Source: Acidobacteriota bacterium | GTDB lineage: Bacteria; Acidobacteriota; JAAYUB01 | Assembly: GCA_016935015.1 (NCBI GenBank) | Contig: JAFGRT010000180.1 | Span: 1-34,163, forward strand | Reading direction: 5' to 3' | Length of the DNA: 34,163 bases | Part shown: positions 25,943 to 33,379 of the stretch, piece after piece | Layout of the letters: every line of letters begins with the position of its first letter | Numbering within the stretch: position 1 is the first letter of the stretch | Program-made: the position numbers and the translations under genes | The notes under the pieces: generated by a model | Databases searched by the model: none | The model's input: only the letters and a program-made list of their open reading frames with translations | What the model was told of the DNA's origin: nothing

Positions 25943-26758
25943 ATGTGCCCGGAGAAACCACCTGTGAGGGAACATGTGATCGAATCAGAGGTCACGCCAC
26001 GTGCGCCATCATTCGCAACCGCCCTCATCACCATTCCCTGTTTCAACGAGGAACTCATCCTGAACCGGAATGTGGAGGAACTGTACCTCTTCTGCCGGCA
26101 GAGACTGACCGCCTTCCGATGGTCCATCCTCATCGCCGACAACCACTCCCACGACGAAACCGGCCGCATTGCCCGTTCCCTGGCCGAGCGGTACGAGGAG
26201 GTGGCCTACTATTTCCTGCCGGAGAAGGGGCGCGGCAACATTCTCCGCACCTGCTGGCTGGAGCAGGAATTCGACATCTACGCGTATATGGACGCCGACC
26301 TGGCCACGCACCTGGAGCATCTGCCGCCGCTGCTGGAAGCCGTGGCCGGAGGGGCCGATGCCGCCGTGGGCTGCCGTCTCATCCCCGGAGCGGAGGTCAT
26401 CGGCCGCAGCTTCAGCCGCGAGGTGTCCTCCCGCGTGTACAACTGCCTGCTGCGCCTGGTTTTCAGCAGCCGGCTCCATGACGCCCAGTGCGGCTTCAAG
26501 GCCGTCAGCCGGCGGGTGCGGGATCACGTGTTGCCCCTGACCCGGGACCATCACTGGTTCTTCGACAGCGAGGTCCTGGTCCTGTCCGAGCGAAAGGGAT
26601 ACCGGCTGCAGGAAATCCCCATCAGCTGGCAGGATCACCAGTTCCGGGACAGCAAAGTGAAGCTTTTTCGGGATATCCGTTATTTTGTCCGCCAGATATC
26701 GGCGTTTCGGCGCCGCCTGAAGCAGGATCCCGCGATTCGGGGATTTTTGGCGGAATAG
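25943..26758 (+). CDS. Family 2 glycosyltransferase (dolichyl/undecaprenyl-phosphate sugar transferase type)
   Basis: A 271-residue GT-A fold glycosyltransferase. The nucleotide-sugar domain begins at ALITIPCFNEE (27-37), with DNHSHDET near 66-73 and the metal motif DAD at 117-119 (YMDADLATHLEHL). The later blocks DAQCGFKAVSRR and WFFDSEVLVLSERKGY are typical of the ALG5/DPM group that moves glucose or mannose to polyprenyl phosphate. There is no C-terminal membrane span, so the enzyme would act on the inner face of the membrane as a peripheral protein. The start may be ATG at 25943 or GTG at 25964; GGAG at about 25952 favours the GTG. It lies 24 bases after efp. Confidence 0.85.
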   Translation: MCPEKPPVREHVIESEVTPRAPSFATALITIPCFNEELILNRNVEELYLFCRQRLTAFRWSILIADNHSHDETGRIARSLAERYEEVAYYFLPEKGRGNILRTCWLEQEFDIYAYMDADLATHLEHLPPLLEAVAGGADAAVGCRLIPGAEVIGRSFSREVSSRVYNCLLRLVFSSRLHDAQCGFKAVSRRVRDHVLPLTRDHHWFFDSEVLVLSERKGYRLQEIPISWQDHQFRDSKVKLFRDIRYFVRQISAFRRRLKQDPAIRGFLAE

Positions 26759-26887
26759 GACCGGTCCATTCTTCTTGTATTCCCCAGAAAACGTTGGTGA
26801 GATGTCGCCCCCCCCACCGCCGGCCCTGATGACCGACGGCAACAACGAATCCGCATGGGGGAGACGGCGCGGGATCGGAGTCGGCCC

Positions 26888-27160
26888 TCAGCGCCGCCGG
26901 CCGCCGGAAATAAAATTGAGGACGGCGATGAAGATGGCGGCCCCGGCAATGGACCACAGGACCGGGATGTCCTTCAGATAAATGAAATCCTTGATGCCCA
27001 GTTTCTGACTGAGAAGGGTGCCGATCAGGGCACCGATAAAACCCAGCACGATGCTGGTGATGCAACCGCGACGGGATGACCCGGCCAGCCGGGCCCCCAG
27101 GGCGCCGCATACGAAAGCCACCAGCACCAGGGCGAGGAGATTGAGGAGATTATCCAGCAT
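26888..27160 (-). CDS. GlsB/YeaQ/YmgE-type small membrane protein
   Basis: A 90-residue membrane protein with three predicted helices (about 5-24, 32-50 and 65-84). Glycine-rich turns CGALGARLAGSSRRG and IVLGFIGALIGTLL fit the transglycosylase-associated protein family, whose members are stress-induced inner-membrane proteins of unknown mechanism. The C-terminus is basic (GGRRR). ATG at 27160 with GGAG 9 bases upstream and a candidate promoter just before. The family call rests on the glycine pattern and size. A generic small membrane protein is the alternative. Confidence 0.7.
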   Translation of the reverse strand: MLDNLLNLLALVLVAFVCGALGARLAGSSRRGCITSIVLGFIGALIGTLLSQKLGIKDFIYLKDIPVLWSIAGAAIFIAVLNFISGGRRR

Positions 27161-27196
27161 AATTTGTACTCCGCAAAAAAACGGATGAATACCTGA

Positions 27197-27225
27197 ATCT
27201 TAGCAGAAGTGGCCAGTGGATGCAA
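27197..27225 (-). promoter_or_regulatory. Possible promoter of the small membrane protein gene
   Basis: On the minus strand TTGCAT (27220-27225) and TAAGAT (27197-27202) are 17 bases apart, about 35 bases upstream of the ATG. The -10 box matches four of six. Confidence 0.4.
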
Positions 27226-27286
27226 TCGGCAAGGCCATTTTGACCCTTCGTCAAACGTCATTGTCCACCGTTGTGGCCGGTCCTGC

Positions 27287-28816
27287 TCAAAGCGTCGGCC
27301 CGCTGACCCGCCGGTGCAGTTCCAGCAGATCCACGGCATTCATCAGACCGTCTTCGTTCAGATCGGCCTGGATTTCACCGCCGCCCGAAGGCCACGCCAG
27401 GTTTTCGGACAGAACAGCCGCCAGCAGGACCATGTCCACGCTGTCCACGCTGCCGTTCCAGTCCACGTCCCCCGCTATGATCGGAACGGGCGCCGCCAAT
27501 TCGGCCACGGCGCTCACCGCGGCGCGGGCGGAACGGGTGCAGAAATCCATGTTCAGCTTGTCAAAGGTGTCGAATTCGGAATGATAGTAGGGATAGGTTA
27601 CGTTGGCGTCCTCAATCCCGCAGACGGCGCTGTAGCCGTTGTCCCAGAAGGAGGAGTGATCGCTGTAGATGAACATGGGATTGGTGATGCGCTTCACGTC
27701 CAGATCCGTGTACATCTCCGCCGCCGCCGCAAATAACTGGCCCAGCCAGATGGACGGGCCGTTGCAGATGATATCCAGGTCCTCGGGGACAAAATCGGTA
27801 TACGCCACCATATCCAGATTGACCACGGCCACGATGTTTTCCCCGTCATCGGCCGCGGCGGCCGCGAAATGTTCACTGCCGAAGAGACCCCACTCCTCGG
27901 CGGAAAAACAGACGAAACGAACGGTATTCTCCAATGAATAATGGCGCAGGATCCAGGCGGCCTCCATAACGACGGCGGTGCCGCTGGCGTTGTCGTCGGC
28001 GCCGGGGGCTTCCCCCACCCCGTTGCGGTTGATGGAATCGTAGTGGGCGCAGATGATAACGACCTCTTCCGGCCGGCAGCGGCCGGGAAGCGTGGCCACG
28101 ACGTTGCGGGTGTTATACCCGTAGAAGCTGAAGTCATCGAATTCCACTTCGAGCCCCATTTCCCGGAAAAAGTCGTATAAATAATTGCCGGCCTGGCGGC
28201 AGCCCGCCCACCGGGCATCGCGGGTACGCACATCGTGCACGTCGCGGAAATCCTGCAAGGTCTGAATATAACCGGTCAGGTTCTCCATGGATACCGCCGC
28301 GGCCATGGTGGCGATTAAGGGATCATATGTCAGCTCCAGCCCGGGTTCGTCGGCCGCCGAGGCTTCGCCCGGCCAGTCGACAGAAACCGCCCGGCGGGAC
28401 AACCGCTTGACGGGCAAGCGGCCGGGGATCAACGCACGGCCGGGAATGTCGACGGGAGTCCAGAAAAGAGCCACCCCGTCGGTCACGGGGGCCACCTGCC
28501 CCCGGGCGGCCAGTTGGCGGAGGTCCGCGTCGTCATCGACGGCGACCAGCAGGTACTCCGTACCGTCGTCCCAGTCCGCCAACCATCGCACCAGCAGCCC
28601 CGCCGCCGCAGCCTGCTCCAGGCCGACGGCGGTACATTTCGCCACCAGCACATCGTCCAGCACCTGCAACACCGTCATCCCGTCCGGCAGCGTGCCGAGA
28701 GCGGCCAGCCGTTCATTCCGGGCCAAGACCACCAGTCCGGGGGCCACATCGGCCGCCTGGGCGATCACCATGGACATAACGGTCAGCAGCAGGAGGAAAT
28801 TGAATCGAAGAAGCAT
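27287..28816 (-). CDS. Secreted M28-family zinc metallopeptidase with C-terminal dockerin-like repeat
   Basis: A 509-residue exported protein. Residues 1-21 are a signal peptide (basic start, hydrophobic FNFLLLLTVMSMV, cleavage near AQA-AD). Residues 25-150 form an unassigned N-terminal region. The peptidase domain (about 175-440) has the five metal ligands of M28 aminopeptidases: H258 in AHYDS, D274 in PGADDN, E307/E308 in SAEEWG, D335 in NLDMV and H412 in YHSEFDT. Residues 447-505 carry two calcium-loop repeats (GDVDWNGSVDSVD and ADLNEDGLMNAVD) separated by a Gly-rich linker, the pattern of a type I dockerin. The ATG at 28816 was chosen because the signal peptide starts there; the frame is open further upstream. 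It probably digests external peptides. Confidence 0.88.
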   Translation of the reverse strand: MLLRFNFLLLLTVMSMVIAQAADVAPGLVVLARNERLAALGTLPDGMTVLQVLDDVLVAKCTAVGLEQAAAAGLLVRWLADWDDGTEYLLVAVDDDADLRQLAARGQVAPVTDGVALFWTPVDIPGRALIPGRLPVKRLSRRAVSVDWPGEASAADEPGLELTYDPLIATMAAAVSMENLTGYIQTLQDFRDVHDVRTRDARWAGCRQAGNYLYDFFREMGLEVEFDDFSFYGYNTRNVVATLPGRCRPEEVVIICAHYDSINRNGVGEAPGADDNASGTAVVMEAAWILRHYSLENTVRFVCFSAEEWGLFGSEHFAAAAADDGENIVAVVNLDMVAYTDFVPEDLDIICNGPSIWLGQLFAAAAEMYTDLDVKRITNPMFIYSDHSSFWDNGYSAVCGIEDANVTYPYYHSEFDTFDKLNMDFCTRSARAAVSAVAELAAPVPIIAGDVDWNGSVDSVDMVLLAAVLSENLAWPSGGGEIQADLNEDGLMNAVDLLELHRRVSGPTL

Positions 28817-28858
28817 TATTTTCACCACGTGAACCTTTGAATGAGAGTCCCTAACGAG

Positions 28859-28875
28859 GACGCCTTCGGGGCGTC
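28859..28875. repeat. Short hairpin upstream of the M28 peptidase gene
   Basis: GACGCC and GGCGTC pair perfectly around a 5-base loop, about 45 bases upstream of the start codon. It has no T-tract on either strand. It may shape the leader of the mRNA; no function is claimed. I see no convincing promoter or gene in the rest of 28817-29096. Confidence 0.4.
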
Positions 28876-29096
28876 GGTCCGTGGCAGGATATCCCCGTCC
28901 GCTCATGGAGTGCCTCACGAACCACCTGTTAAGATCATGCCGCGCGGTGCGATGTTCAGAAAAATTTGCCGCGGCCGTCGTTTCCCGCCGCCGCACCGGC
29001 GGGGCCTAGAACCAGAATGATAGGGTATCTCCACAGGGCGTGGCAATAATAAACCGGCGTCCCCATTCCACTACCCGTCGCCTGACAGGCGATCGC

Positions 29097-29726
29097 TCAG
29101 GGTAAAACCGCCGCCGGAGGACGGGTCTGCAACCGACGCGGTGACACGATACCACCGGAAATGATCAGTTTCATGGCATCTTCGACCGGTATTTCCACCC
29201 ACCGGATTTTCTCCAGCGGCACCATGGTCAGGATGCCGGTGGTGGGATTGATGGAGTTCAGCAACAGCACCAGGGCCATGCGCCGGCCGTCATCCAGGGT
29301 CACTTCGCGGTTCAGGAATCCGAAGGCCCACAATCCATCCGACGGCCAGGGGACCATCACCACCTTTTTCTCTTCCGTGTCACCCTCCTGTGAAAACGCC
29401 TGCAGGATTTGCTTGATGGAATTGTACACATTGCCCGCCAACGGGATATGGTTCAGGATACGCTCACCCAGGCGGATGAGACGCTGGGCCAGCAGGTTGC
29501 GGGTAACGATCCCGATGATCAGCACCAGCGCGCCGGTGATGAGTATGCCCAGGCCGGGTATATAGGCTTCCAGCGAGCGCGTCAGCAACGGCTGCAAGAG
29601 GTCGTCGGTGATCCGGAAGAGCAGAAACAGTACGTAACCGGTGGCAAACAGAGGCCCCACCAGCAACAACCCCGACAGAAAGGATCTTTTCAGGCCGGTC
29701 CGCCATGTGGATTTCGTCGTTTTCAT
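29097..29726 (-). CDS. DUF502 family membrane protein
   Basis: A 209-residue inner-membrane protein with two predicted helices (about 17-36 and 54-73). The conserved stretch IPLAGNVYNSIKQILQAF (about 93-110) and a soluble C-terminal domain (VVMVPWPSDGLWAFGFLN, then NPTTGILTMVPLEKI and EDAMKLIISGGIVSP) are hallmarks of DUF502, whose function is not established. The Pro/Asn-Thr-Gly segments in the C-terminal half match the family. ATG at 29726 with AGGTAGGA upstream. It is divergent from the tricorn-like protease gene. Confidence 0.88.
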   Translation of the reverse strand: MKTTKSTWRTGLKRSFLSGLLLVGPLFATGYVLFLLFRITDDLLQPLLTRSLEAYIPGLGILITGALVLIIGIVTRNLLAQRLIRLGERILNHIPLAGNVYNSIKQILQAFSQEGDTEEKKVVMVPWPSDGLWAFGFLNREVTLDDGRRMALVLLLNSINPTTGILTMVPLEKIRWVEIPVEDAMKLIISGGIVSPRRLQTRPPAAVLP

Positions 29727-29759
29727 GGTATCCTACCTCGCGCAGGGAATGTCGTGCGA

Positions 29760-29788
29760 ATTTTACGCCAGCCGGCCACCCGTACCAA
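29760..29788 (-). promoter_or_regulatory. Possible promoter of the DUF502 gene
   Basis: On the minus strand TTGGTA (29783-29788) and TAAAAT (29760-29765) are 17 bases apart; four and five of six matches. The predicted start near 29753 gives a leader of about 27 bases with the ribosome site. Confidence 0.5.
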
Positions 29789-29909
29789 GCGGTTTCTGCC
29801 GGCTACACCGGATCGACGAAGGCCGGCGGCCGGGCACGATTTCCAGAACTTCCCTTTCGGCGAGATCGTAAGAATCCTTTTTACTTCCGAGCAAAGGAGT
29901 GTTTTCAGC

Positions 29910-32900
29910 ATGAAGCATTGGATCGCGTTAATGGTTCTTTTGTGCGCCGCCTGGACATGGGCCGCCGAGGCCCGTTTTCTGAGCGACCCCACCCTGTCGC
30001 CGGACGGCAGCAGCGTCGTCTTTGCTTATCAGGGGGATTTATGGCGGATACCGGCCGAGGGAGGGACCGCTCTGCGGCTGACCGGGATGCGCGGCGAGGA
30101 AAGCCAACCGCGCTACTCGCCTGACGGCCGCTGGCTGGCCTTCACCGGCAGCCAGGACGGCAATGGTAACGTTTACGTCATGCCCGTCACGGGCGGGGAA
30201 ATCCGACAATTGACCTACCATGACGCCAATGATCTGGTGGACTCGTGGTCCTGGGATTCCCAGCAGATCTATTTCACCTCGGACCGGTACAACAATTTTT
30301 CCGCCTACCGGGTCGCCCGCACGGGGGGGACACCCGTCCGGCTGTTCAGCAACTTCTTCAACACACCCCACGGCATCGTGGAGAATCCCCGCACCGGGGC
30401 CTGGCTGTTTACCGACACCTGGGAGAGTTTCCGCTTCGCCCATCGCAAGCGCTACAAAGGGGATTACAATCCGGACCTCAAAACGTACCACCCGGAAACC
30501 AAGGAGTTCGAGGTGCTGACCACCTACCGCGGCAAGGATTTCTGGCCCACCATCGATCGCGCCGGCAACATCTACTTTGTATCCGATGAAGCCAACGGTG
30601 AATACAATCTCTACACCATCACCCAAGGACGGAAAACGCCATTGACCGCTTTCCCGACCTCTGTCATCACCCCTCAGGTCAATGCCGACGGTGGCCGGCT
30701 GGTTTTCGTCAAGGACTATCAATTGTTCCGGCACGACCTGAGCACCGGAAACAGCATCGCCATTCCCGTAAACCTGTTCGTTAGCGACACCCTTGAGCTG
30801 GAGCAATCTTTTGATGTCGCCGGCAAGATCAGCACCTTCGCCGCATCACCCGACGGCAAGAAACTGGCCTTCATTTCCCGCGGCGAGCTGTTCGTCGGTG
30901 ACAGCGAAGGCAAGTTCATTCGGCAGATGACGACCCGGCCCGACGGCCGGATCATGGAAGTCGCCTGGTTGGCCGATAACCTGACCCTGGTGTACAACCA
31001 AACGGTGGACGGCTGGTTGAACTGGTTCCGCATCACGGCCGACGGCAAGACCGCCGAAGTCCAGATCACCCGGGACAGCCAGAGCAACCGCAACCTGACC
31101 CTCAACAGTGACCGCAGCCAGGGCGTGTATCTTAGCGGCCGCAGCGAGGTTCGGCTCCTGGACCTGAAAACCTGGGCCAGCCGGACCATCGCCACCGACG
31201 AGTTATGGGCCATGTACAATCCCGATCCGCGCTTTTCCCCCGACGACCGGTATGTGGCCTTCACCGCCTACCGCAATTTTGAGACGGATATTCTGCTGGC
31301 GGATCTCCAGGAAAACAAAATCATCAACATCACCGATACGGGCGTAACGGAAACCAGTCCGTACTGGTCCCCGGACGGCAAGTACCTCTACTTCGCCTCA
31401 GACCGCGGCCATCCGTCCTACCCGCGCGGCGACACCGAACCTCGCATCTACCGTCTGCCCCTGCAGAAATTCGACGAGGCCTTCAAGAGCGCCGAATTCG
31501 AGAAGCTGTTCGAGAAAAAAGAAAAAGACCGGAAAGACGAGAAGGAAAAGGCTGAACCAGCCGCCGACGCGCCGGACAAGCCGGCCGGGAAAGAGGCGGC
31601 CGTCGACAAGGAGAAACAGGAAAAAGCCACCCCGGCTGTGACAGTGACCGTCGATTTCGAGGACATGCTGGAGCGGCTGGAGCGCATCTCGCCCAATCGT
31701 GGCCAGCAGGGCCAACCGGTGGTGCTACAGGAGAAGGAGGTGCAAACCGTTCTGTACATCTCCGACCATGACGGCGAAGGGAACAACGTGTGGAAAACCG
31801 TCATTGCGCCCTTCAAGCCCAATGAAACCAAAAAAATCGAAGGCGCACGGACCGGCGGGCTGACCTTAGCCGCCACCGACAAGAAACAGTATCTCCTGGT
31901 GCGGGGCGACATCCACGAACTGGATCTCAAGGCCAACAAGGTGAAGAAAATCGAACTCAAGCACAAGTTCACCCGTCAGTTGCGTCAGGAATTCCGCCAG
32001 ATGTTCGAAGAGGTCTGGGCCGCCGTGGCCGAAAATTTCTACGACGGTGACTTTCACGGCACCGATTGGGACGCCATCGGCCGGCGCTACCGCCAGCTGC
32101 TGCCGTTCGTGACCACCCGCGGCGATTTGCGCACCCTCGTCAATGACATGCTGGGCGAACTGAATGCGTCCCATATGGGCTTCTATTCCAGCGGTGAAGA
32201 GGAAAAGACCTTTTACAACCTGCGCACTGCGGCGCCGGGGATCCGGTTCGCCACTGACCGGCCCTACGTGGTGGAGGCGGTGGTCAAGGATTCACCCGTC
32301 GACCGGGAAGGCAAGGACCTGGCGGTCGGCGATGTCCTGGTGGCCGTGGACGGGCAGGCGGTGGATCCGGAACGCAACCGGGAAAGTTATTTTTTGCGCC
32401 CCGACCGCGCCGAGGAAATGATCCTGTCCTTCCGCCGCGACGGGGAAACCTTCGATGTACGTGTTCATCCCCAGAGCAGCGTCGCCTTTCGCAGCCTGCT
32501 GTACAGCGAGTGGATCGCCGAGAACCAGCGTTATGTGGACGAGCGGTCCGACAAGCAGATCGCCTATATCCACATGCCCGACATGGGCGGCGGCAGCCTG
32601 AACGATTTCCTGGTGGAGATGACGTCGGAGTGGTATCGCCGCGAGGCCCTCATCCTGGATCTGCGGTTCAACCGGGGTGGCAATGTCCACGACGACGTGC
32701 TGCAGTTTCTGAGCCAGCGGCCCTACACCCAGTGGAAGTATCGCGACGGCAAGATGTCGCCCCAGCCCAATTTCGCCCCGGCGGCCAAGCCCATCATCCT
32801 CCTGGTCAATGAACAGAGCCTGAGTGACGCTGAGATGACGGCGGCCGGTTTCCGGGCCCTCGAACTGGGCACAATCATCGGCACCGAAACGTACCGTTGG

Positions 32901-33110
32901 CTGATCTTTACTTCCGGGCGCCAGCTGGTGGACGGCTCTTTCTGCCGCCTGCCCGCTTGGGGCTGTTTCACCCTCGACGGTCGTAACATCGAAACCGAGG
33001 GCGTGGCGCCGGACATCTACATCAAGACCACCCTCGAGGATCGCCTGGCGGGCCGTGATCCCCAGCTGGACCGGGCCATTGAAGAAATCCGCAAGGATAT
33101 GCACCAGTAA
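29910..33110 (+). CDS. Tricorn-like S41 protease with WD40-like propeller repeats and PDZ domain
   Basis: A 1066-residue exported protein. Residues 1-19 are a signal peptide (MKHWIALMVLLCAAWTWA). The N-terminal half has repeated propeller blades of PD40 type (LSPDGSSVVFAYQGDLWRIP, YSPDGRWLAFTGS, YWSPDGKYLYFASDRG). A Lys/Glu/Ala-rich insert spans about 528-575. The C-terminal part contains a helical region (FEEVWAAVAENFYD), a PDZ domain (about 770-850) and the S41 catalytic core. S754-H755 in ELNASHMG and S972 in NEQSLSDAE line up with Ser745, His746 and the nucleophile Ser965 of Thermoplasma tricorn. Tricorn cuts proteasome products to short peptides; bacterial homologues of this form are probably periplasmic. 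The ATG at 29910 has AAAGGAG upstream and begins the signal peptide, so the longer open frame is rejected. Confidence 0.92.
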   Translation: MKHWIALMVLLCAAWTWAAEARFLSDPTLSPDGSSVVFAYQGDLWRIPAEGGTALRLTGMRGEESQPRYSPDGRWLAFTGSQDGNGNVYVMPVTGGEIRQLTYHDANDLVDSWSWDSQQIYFTSDRYNNFSAYRVARTGGTPVRLFSNFFNTPHGIVENPRTGAWLFTDTWESFRFAHRKRYKGDYNPDLKTYHPETKEFEVLTTYRGKDFWPTIDRAGNIYFVSDEANGEYNLYTITQGRKTPLTAFPTSVITPQVNADGGRLVFVKDYQLFRHDLSTGNSIAIPVNLFVSDTLELEQSFDVAGKISTFAASPDGKKLAFISRGELFVGDSEGKFIRQMTTRPDGRIMEVAWLADNLTLVYNQTVDGWLNWFRITADGKTAEVQITRDSQSNRNLTLNSDRSQGVYLSGRSEVRLLDLKTWASRTIATDELWAMYNPDPRFSPDDRYVAFTAYRNFETDILLADLQENKIINITDTGVTETSPYWSPDGKYLYFASDRGHPSYPRGDTEPRIYRLPLQKFDEAFKSAEFEKLFEKKEKDRKDEKEKAEPAADAPDKPAGKEAAVDKEKQEKATPAVTVTVDFEDMLERLERISPNRGQQGQPVVLQEKEVQTVLYISDHDGEGNNVWKTVIAPFKPNETKKIEGARTGGLTLAATDKKQYLLVRGDIHELDLKANKVKKIELKHKFTRQLRQEFRQMFEEVWAAVAENFYDGDFHGTDWDAIGRRYRQLLPFVTTRGDLRTLVNDMLGELNASHMGFYSSGEEEKTFYNLRTAAPGIRFATDRPYVVEAVVKDSPVDREGKDLAVGDVLVAVDGQAVDPERNRESYFLRPDRAEEMILSFRRDGETFDVRVHPQSSVAFRSLLYSEWIAENQRYVDERSDKQIAYIHMPDMGGGSLNDFLVEMTSEWYRREALILDLRFNRGGNVHDDVLQFLSQRPYTQWKYRDGKMSPQPNFAPAAKPIILLVNEQSLSDAEMTAAGFRALELGTIIGTETYRWLIFTSGRQLVDGSFCRLPAWGCFTLDGRNIETEGVAPDIYIKTTLEDRLAGRDPQLDRAIEEIRKDMHQ

Positions 33111-33126
33111 CCCGCCTGCTTTCACT

Positions 33127-33155
33127 CCGACCGGGAGCAGTCCGCTTCCGGTCGG
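33127..33155 (+). terminator. Hairpin after the tricorn-like gene, probable terminator
   Basis: CCGACCGG and CCGGTCGG pair exactly, and GAGC/GCTT inside extend the stem to 12 pairs (one G-T) around a 5-base loop. It begins 17 bases after the stop codon. The following tract (GCTATTTATC) is only moderately T-rich, so termination may be incomplete or aided by other factors. Confidence 0.6.
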
Positions 33156-33215
33156 GCTATTTATCAGCGACACCCCCATCGGTCGTTCCGTCTCGTTCCG
33201 GCCGGTCATTCCCCG

Positions 33216-33244
33216 TTGATTTCCAGGCACAGCCCGCCTACAAT
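33216..33244 (+). promoter_or_regulatory. Sigma70-type promoter of the nucleoside transporter gene
   Basis: TTGATT (33216-33221) and TACAAT (33239-33244) are 17 bases apart; four and five of six consensus matches. Predicted start is near 33251, giving a leader of about 130 bases that contains a palindrome at 33271-33289. Confidence 0.6.
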
Positions 33245-33270
33245 AAGCGGCACCCGGGAAGCCCGCTCTG

Positions 33271-33289
33271 TGTCCGACTATTCCGGACA
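33271..33289. promoter_or_regulatory. Operator-like palindrome in the transporter leader
   Basis: TGTCCG and CGGACA form a perfect inverted repeat with a 7-base centre, 20-38 bases after the predicted transcription start. Its location and symmetry suit a dimeric repressor. A leader hairpin is an alternative reading. Confidence 0.45.
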
Positions 33290-33379
33290 TCCGTCCCAGT
33301 GACCGGTAGGCCTTCCCGGCGGGCGGCATTCCATCCCGACGCGCGGATCACTCCGTGCTTCCGGCAAAGGAAGGACACC

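Noticed and set aside
28817-29096. Intrinsic terminator for the DUF502 gene
   Set aside because: A short CGCC/GGCG stem follows the stop but has no T-tract, so it cannot be supported.
29409-29909. Upstream extension of the tricorn-like frame
   Set aside because: It runs antisense through the DUF502 gene and would bury the clear signal peptide that starts at 29910.
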